Origin: Stenotrophomonas maltophilia
GTDB lineage: Bacteria > Pseudomonadota > Gammaproteobacteria > Xanthomonadales > Xanthomonadaceae
Length of the DNA stretch: 7,173 nt
Reading direction: 5' to 3'
NCBI GenBank assembly: GCA_002386405.1
Contig: DGIP01000026.1
Coordinates: 1-7,173 of the forward strand
Part shown: in pieces, positions 5,901 to 7,173 of the stretch
Numbering within the stretch: the stretch's first letter is position 1
Layout: each line of letters starts with the position of its first letter
Program-made: the position numbers and the translations under genes
The notes under the pieces: generated by a model
Database searches by the model: none
Seen by the model: the letters and a program-made list of their open reading frames with translations, nothing else
Told to the model about the DNA's origin: nothing

Positions 5901-7173
5901 TGGCGAGGAAAGCGTGGCCGCCGGTTCCAACGCCGCCACCGATGGCGATTACGCCACGGCGGTGGGTTCCAGCAGCTTCGCCAGTGGTACCGGTGCCTCG
6001 GCCGTGGGTAGCGGCGCGTTCGCCCTGGCCGATGGCGCTACCGCGGTTGGCCTGAATGCACTGGCCAGCGCGGGCAGTGCCACGGCCACCGGCGCCGATG
6101 CGCAGGCCACCGCCGAATACGCGACCGCCAATGGCGCCGAAAGCCTGGCGTCGGGTGAGCAGAGCACCGCCAATGGTGCGGCCAGCATCGCCTCCGGCGC
6201 AGGCAGCCTCGCCAGCGGCGCGCTGTCCGAAGCGGCCGGTGAGGAGTCGGTGGCACTGGGTTACTACAGCACCGCCAGCGGCTCGGGCGCCACTGCGGTC
6301 GGCGCCGAAAGCGTGGTCAGCGGCACCTTGTCGGCCGGCTACGGCTTCGCCTCGGAAGCGACCGCCGGCTACACCACCGCGATCGGTGGCTATGCCGCCG
6401 CCACGGCGTTCAACGCCACCGCGCTGGGCAGCTTCGCCCAGGCCACCGGGTCCAACAGCGTGGCGCTCGGCGGCGACGCCGAAGCCAGCGGCGCGTACAG
6501 CACCGCCACCGGCCAAGGCAGCCTGGCCAGCGGCACCAACAGTGTGGCCATCGGTGGCGCGCTGTTCGGCCTGTTGCCCACCGAAGCCTCCGGCAACTAC
6601 TCCACCGCCGTCGGCGGCGGCGCATGGTCGCCCGGCCTGAACAGCACCGCGCTGGGTAATGCCGCGACCTCCGAAGGCGAAAACAGCGTCGCGCTCGGTG
6701 CCGATTCCATCGCCGACCGCGACGACAGCGTGTCGGTCGGCAGTGCCGGCAGCGAACGCCAGGTCACCAACGTGGCCGCCGGTACCGAAGGCACCGACGC
6801 GGTGAACGTGGACCAGCTCAATGCGGTGGCCGATGCGGCCGCCACCACCAGCAAGTACTTCCAGGCCAGCGGCAGCGATGCCAGCGATGCCGGTGCCTTC
6901 GTCGATGGCGACGATGCGCTGGCCGCCGGTGAAGCCAGCAACGCCATCGGCAACGGCGCCACCGCGCTGGGTGCGGGCAGCACGGTGGTTGCCAACGAGG
7001 CGACCGCAGTGGGCTTCAATGCCACGGCGACGGCCGACAACGCGGTGGCCGTGGGCAGCAATGCCGCCAGCAGCGGTGCAGGTGCGGTGGCGGTGGGTGA
7101 CCTTAGCGCGGCCAGCGGCAACGCCTCGGTGGCCATCGGCGGCGGCGCGCTGTCGCAGGGCTTCGGCGCGGTC
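2743..7173 (+). CDS. Trimeric autotransporter adhesin, YadA/XadA-like (type Vc), 3' end outside window
   Basis: This is a surface adhesin expected to form a trimeric fibre anchored in the outer membrane, used for attachment and biofilm. The frame is open for 1477 codons with no stop before the window end. Residues 1-25 (MNRIYRKVWNKALGQ...) are an ESPR, the extended signal peptide region of large autotransporters. A hydrophobic core at about 45-61 and the site AHA|QS after residue 67 follow. A short segment with Cys78 and Cys89 comes next; no other Cys is seen. The remainder is YadA-head beta-roll made of 14-residue repeats ending in A-[VIL]-G, divided by five neck motifs at residues 129-161, 362-395, 681-714, 1003-1035 and 1327-1360. 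No long coiled-coil stalk is seen, and the C-terminal YadA anchor must lie beyond the window. Ala, Gly, Ser, Thr and Asn dominate. Ligand and exact family name cannot be read from the sequence. The start is fixed by AGGAG 8 bases upstream. Confidence 0.95.
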   Translation, partial: MNRIYRKVWNKALGQMVVASELASSQTPGVVIDQRRSSDTRGGAVLSAAIALTLGLGLAGAPSGAHAQSVEVGGNANCVVLNSNVIDSCVVDGNATASGANAVAIGSNSTASAANSVALGAGSRAARANTVSVGDAGKERQVTNVAAGTAATDAVNKAQLDTVAATAASATRYFKADGENNNSDAASIDGDGALAAGADATADGDGATALGHNSQALANATTAVGSDAVAAGLGGSAFGQNSLAIGDATVAVGQSAMAFGLGDVALGASAFAASENGAATAIGGLAEASADGATAIGGGALAIGAGSTSLGRGAGSGGEASIAVGAFSTAVADFSAALGSNSAAVAVGSVALGAGSYADRVDTVSVGNNNGLQRQITHVAAGTEAGDAVNKAQLDEVGEVAGTTAKYVQVTGSADSDAGAFADGDNATAVGEATNALGNGTTALGSGATAVAQNATAVGYNALASGQNSAAFGTNAQANGPGSVAVGGAAVDEDGNPLITNGGVPVDTGATSAGVGGTAVGASAEASGFAASSYGVGAYAAGAQSSAFGAVANATGDYATAVGTQSVAAGTSSTAIGGPADLIPGLGFFVQTQASGEAATAVGAGAIASGDYAVANGTLSEASGTEATAVGYFAYAPGEGASALGAESWASGELSTAVGFYSTARGANSVALGANSTAVRDNTVSVGDVGNERQITHVAAGSEATDAVNKAQLDAVAETADGTAHRFKANASQDSDVGAFADGDGALAAGEASNAIGAGATSVGNGASAVGDDTVAVGRNVAATGNGSVAIGGVGQAYDQYNSPIVDADGNAVTVGTTAAQDAVAVGAGAQATGALSNAYGSGAQATGDNSLAQGYKSRATGEYSVAQGDNAFASGSESTATGAYAWATNDGATAFGSSAWATEANATAVGYAAWADGSGATSVGYNSWARGNSSTALGRGAFGYGDNSIAVGYQALGNSINTIAIGTNVVAGGESAIGIGAGSNASAANAVALGAGARADRAYTVSVGNDDQQRQITQVAAGTEGTDAVNVDQLTAATDKFQATGDGVAVAGGEESVAAGSNAATDGDYATAVGSSSFASGTGASAVGSGAFALADGATAVGLNALASAGSATATGADAQATAEYATANGAESLASGEQSTANGAASIASGAGSLASGALSEAAGEESVALGYYSTASGSGATAVGAESVVSGTLSAGYGFASEATAGYTTAIGGYAAATAFNATALGSFAQATGSNSVALGGDAEASGAYSTATGQGSLASGTNSVAIGGALFGLLPTEASGNYSTAVGGGAWSPGLNSTALGNAATSEGENSVALGADSIADRDDSVSVGSAGSERQVTNVAAGTEGTDAVNVDQLNAVADAAATTSKYFQASGSDASDAGAFVDGDDALAAGEASNAIGNGATALGAGSTVVANEATAVGFNATATADNAVAVGSNAASSGAGAVAVGDLSAASGNASVAIGGGALSQGFGAV
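3127..3225 (+). repeat. Neck motif 1 of the adhesin
   Basis: Residues 129-161 carry the YadA-type head-to-stalk connector: TVSVGDAGKERQVTNVAAGT followed by a TDAVNKAQLD end. In known structures this neck clamps the three chains and narrows the beta-roll. Here it is followed within about 10 residues by an RYFKADGE segment and a new head rather than a long stalk. Confidence 0.88.
3826..3927 (+). repeat. Neck motif 2 of the adhesin
   Basis: Residues 362-395, with RQITHVAAGTEAGDAVNKAQ as the core. It starts 699 bases after neck 1, the shortest block in the protein. The connector contains NNNGLQ where the others have a Gly-x-Glu-Arg turn. A KYVQVTGS segment and SDAGAFADGD follow and open the next head. 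Confidence 0.88.
4207..4287 (+). other. Head insert A of the adhesin (DEDGNPL loop)
   Basis: The 14-residue pattern stops after SVAVGG and resumes near GTAVGASAEASG. Between them is a non-repeat stretch with AAVDEDGNPLITNGGVPVDT. It resembles the head insertions (HIN-type) known in other YadA-like heads, which bulge from the beta-roll. A related stretch occurs in the next block at 5122-5205. Confidence 0.6.
4477..4530 (+). other. Head insert B of the adhesin (hydrophobic loop)
   Basis: After STAIGG the repeat pattern is broken by PADLIPGLGFFVQTQASG and resumes at EAATAVG. The stretch is unusually hydrophobic for this protein. A shorter stretch of like character, ALFGLLPTEAS, follows SVAIGG at 6559-6591. 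Confidence 0.55.
4783..4884 (+). repeat. Neck motif 3 of the adhesin
   Basis: Residues 681-714, core ERQITHVAAGSEATDAVNKA. It starts 957 bases after neck 2. It is followed by HRFKANAS and SDVGAFADGDGALAAGEASN, which closely resembles the opening of the block after neck 5. Confidence 0.88.
5122..5205 (+). other. Head insert C of the adhesin (DADGNAV loop)
   Basis: After SVAIGG comes VGQAYDQYNSPIVDADGNAV, then TVGTTAAQ, before the repeats resume at DAVAVG. It shares VD-x-DGN with insert A and sits at the corresponding place about 80 residues after the preceding neck, so the two are probably copies of one ancestral insert. Confidence 0.58.
5392..5559 (+). repeat. Tryptophan ladder in head 4 (14-residue repeats)
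   Basis: Four successive 14-residue head repeats carry Trp at the same place: W887, W901, W915 and W929, whose codons start at 5401, 5443, 5485 and 5527, exactly 42 bases apart. The repeats are AYAWATNDGATAFG, SSAWATEANATAVG, YAAWADGSGATSVG and YNSWARGNSSTALG. The repeat before has Phe at this place and the one after has Phe too. In a YadA-type left-handed beta-roll, residues one repeat apart stack, so the four Trp should form a column on each chain. Confidence 0.85.
5749..5847 (+). repeat. Neck motif 4 of the adhesin
   Basis: Residues 1003-1035, core QRQITQVAAGTEGTDAVNVD. It starts 966 bases after neck 3. It differs from the others by NDDQ in the turn. The following block lacks the SDAGAF-DGD segment and passes almost directly into head repeats (KFQATGDGVAVAGG). 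Confidence 0.87.
6559..6591 (+). other. Head insert D of the adhesin (short hydrophobic loop)
   Basis: ALFGLLPTEAS interrupts the 14-residue pattern after SVAIGG. It resembles insert B in position after an IGG and in its Leu/Phe/Pro content, and is about half as long. Confidence 0.5.
6721..6822 (+). repeat. Neck motif 5 of the adhesin
   Basis: Residues 1327-1360, core ERQVTNVAAGTEGTDAVNVD, then QLN. It starts 972 bases after neck 4. SKYFQASGS and SDAGAFVDGDDALAAGEASN follow, beginning a further head that is still running at the window end. Confidence 0.88.

Noticed and set aside
3109..6516. A very long antisense open frame of 1135 codons on the minus strand
   Set aside because: It lies wholly over the adhesin gene. 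Its Gly/Ala/Arg-rich product is what the reverse complement of Ala/Gly/Ser/Thr-rich GC-biased codons gives. It has no independent signals or recognisable domain, and the plus strand has clear ESPR, neck and head motifs.

Overview
The window reads as chromosomal DNA of a GC-rich gammaproteobacterium of the Xanthomonadaceae, most likely Stenotrophomonas or a close relative. The evidence is a long gammaproteobacterial-type PurL, a GTAG-tagged REP-like palindrome just behind it that resembles the SMAG elements of Stenotrophomonas maltophilia, and a very large Ala/Gly/Ser/Thr-rich trimeric autotransporter adhesin of the YadA/XadA kind. The genus is an inference from these signs; no database was searched.

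Layout. Bases 1-14 are not genomic: they match the 3' end of the standard Illumina sequencing adapter, so the window starts at a contig end. Bases 15-2165 (+) hold the C-terminal 716 residues of PurL, a purine biosynthesis enzyme whose N-terminal part lies off the window. Bases 2166-2742 are a 577-base noncoding gap. It holds the REP-like palindrome (2187-2210), a GC-rich hairpin (2283-2306), a cluster of three CACGTG palindromes (2349-2423), a candidate sigma70 promoter flanked by two dyads (2491-2557), a leader of roughly 190 bases with two inverted-repeat structures, and a good ribosome binding site. Bases 2743-7173 (+) hold an adhesin open for 1477 codons and still open at the window end. 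It has an ESPR-type extended signal peptide, a short Cys-pair segment, then five head-plus-neck blocks built from 14-residue YadA-head repeats with occasional inserts.

The two genes are co-directional but functionally unrelated. The wide gap, the palindrome after purL and the separate candidate promoter suggest independent transcription: purL is housekeeping, the adhesin is a regulated surface factor. The C-terminal membrane anchor of the adhesin is not in the window, so the full gene must be longer than seen. I found no RNA gene, insertion sequence, CRISPR array or defence system. The least ordinary signals are an exact 14-residue tryptophan ladder in the fourth head, a lone Cys pair after the signal peptide, and the complex leader of the adhesin gene.
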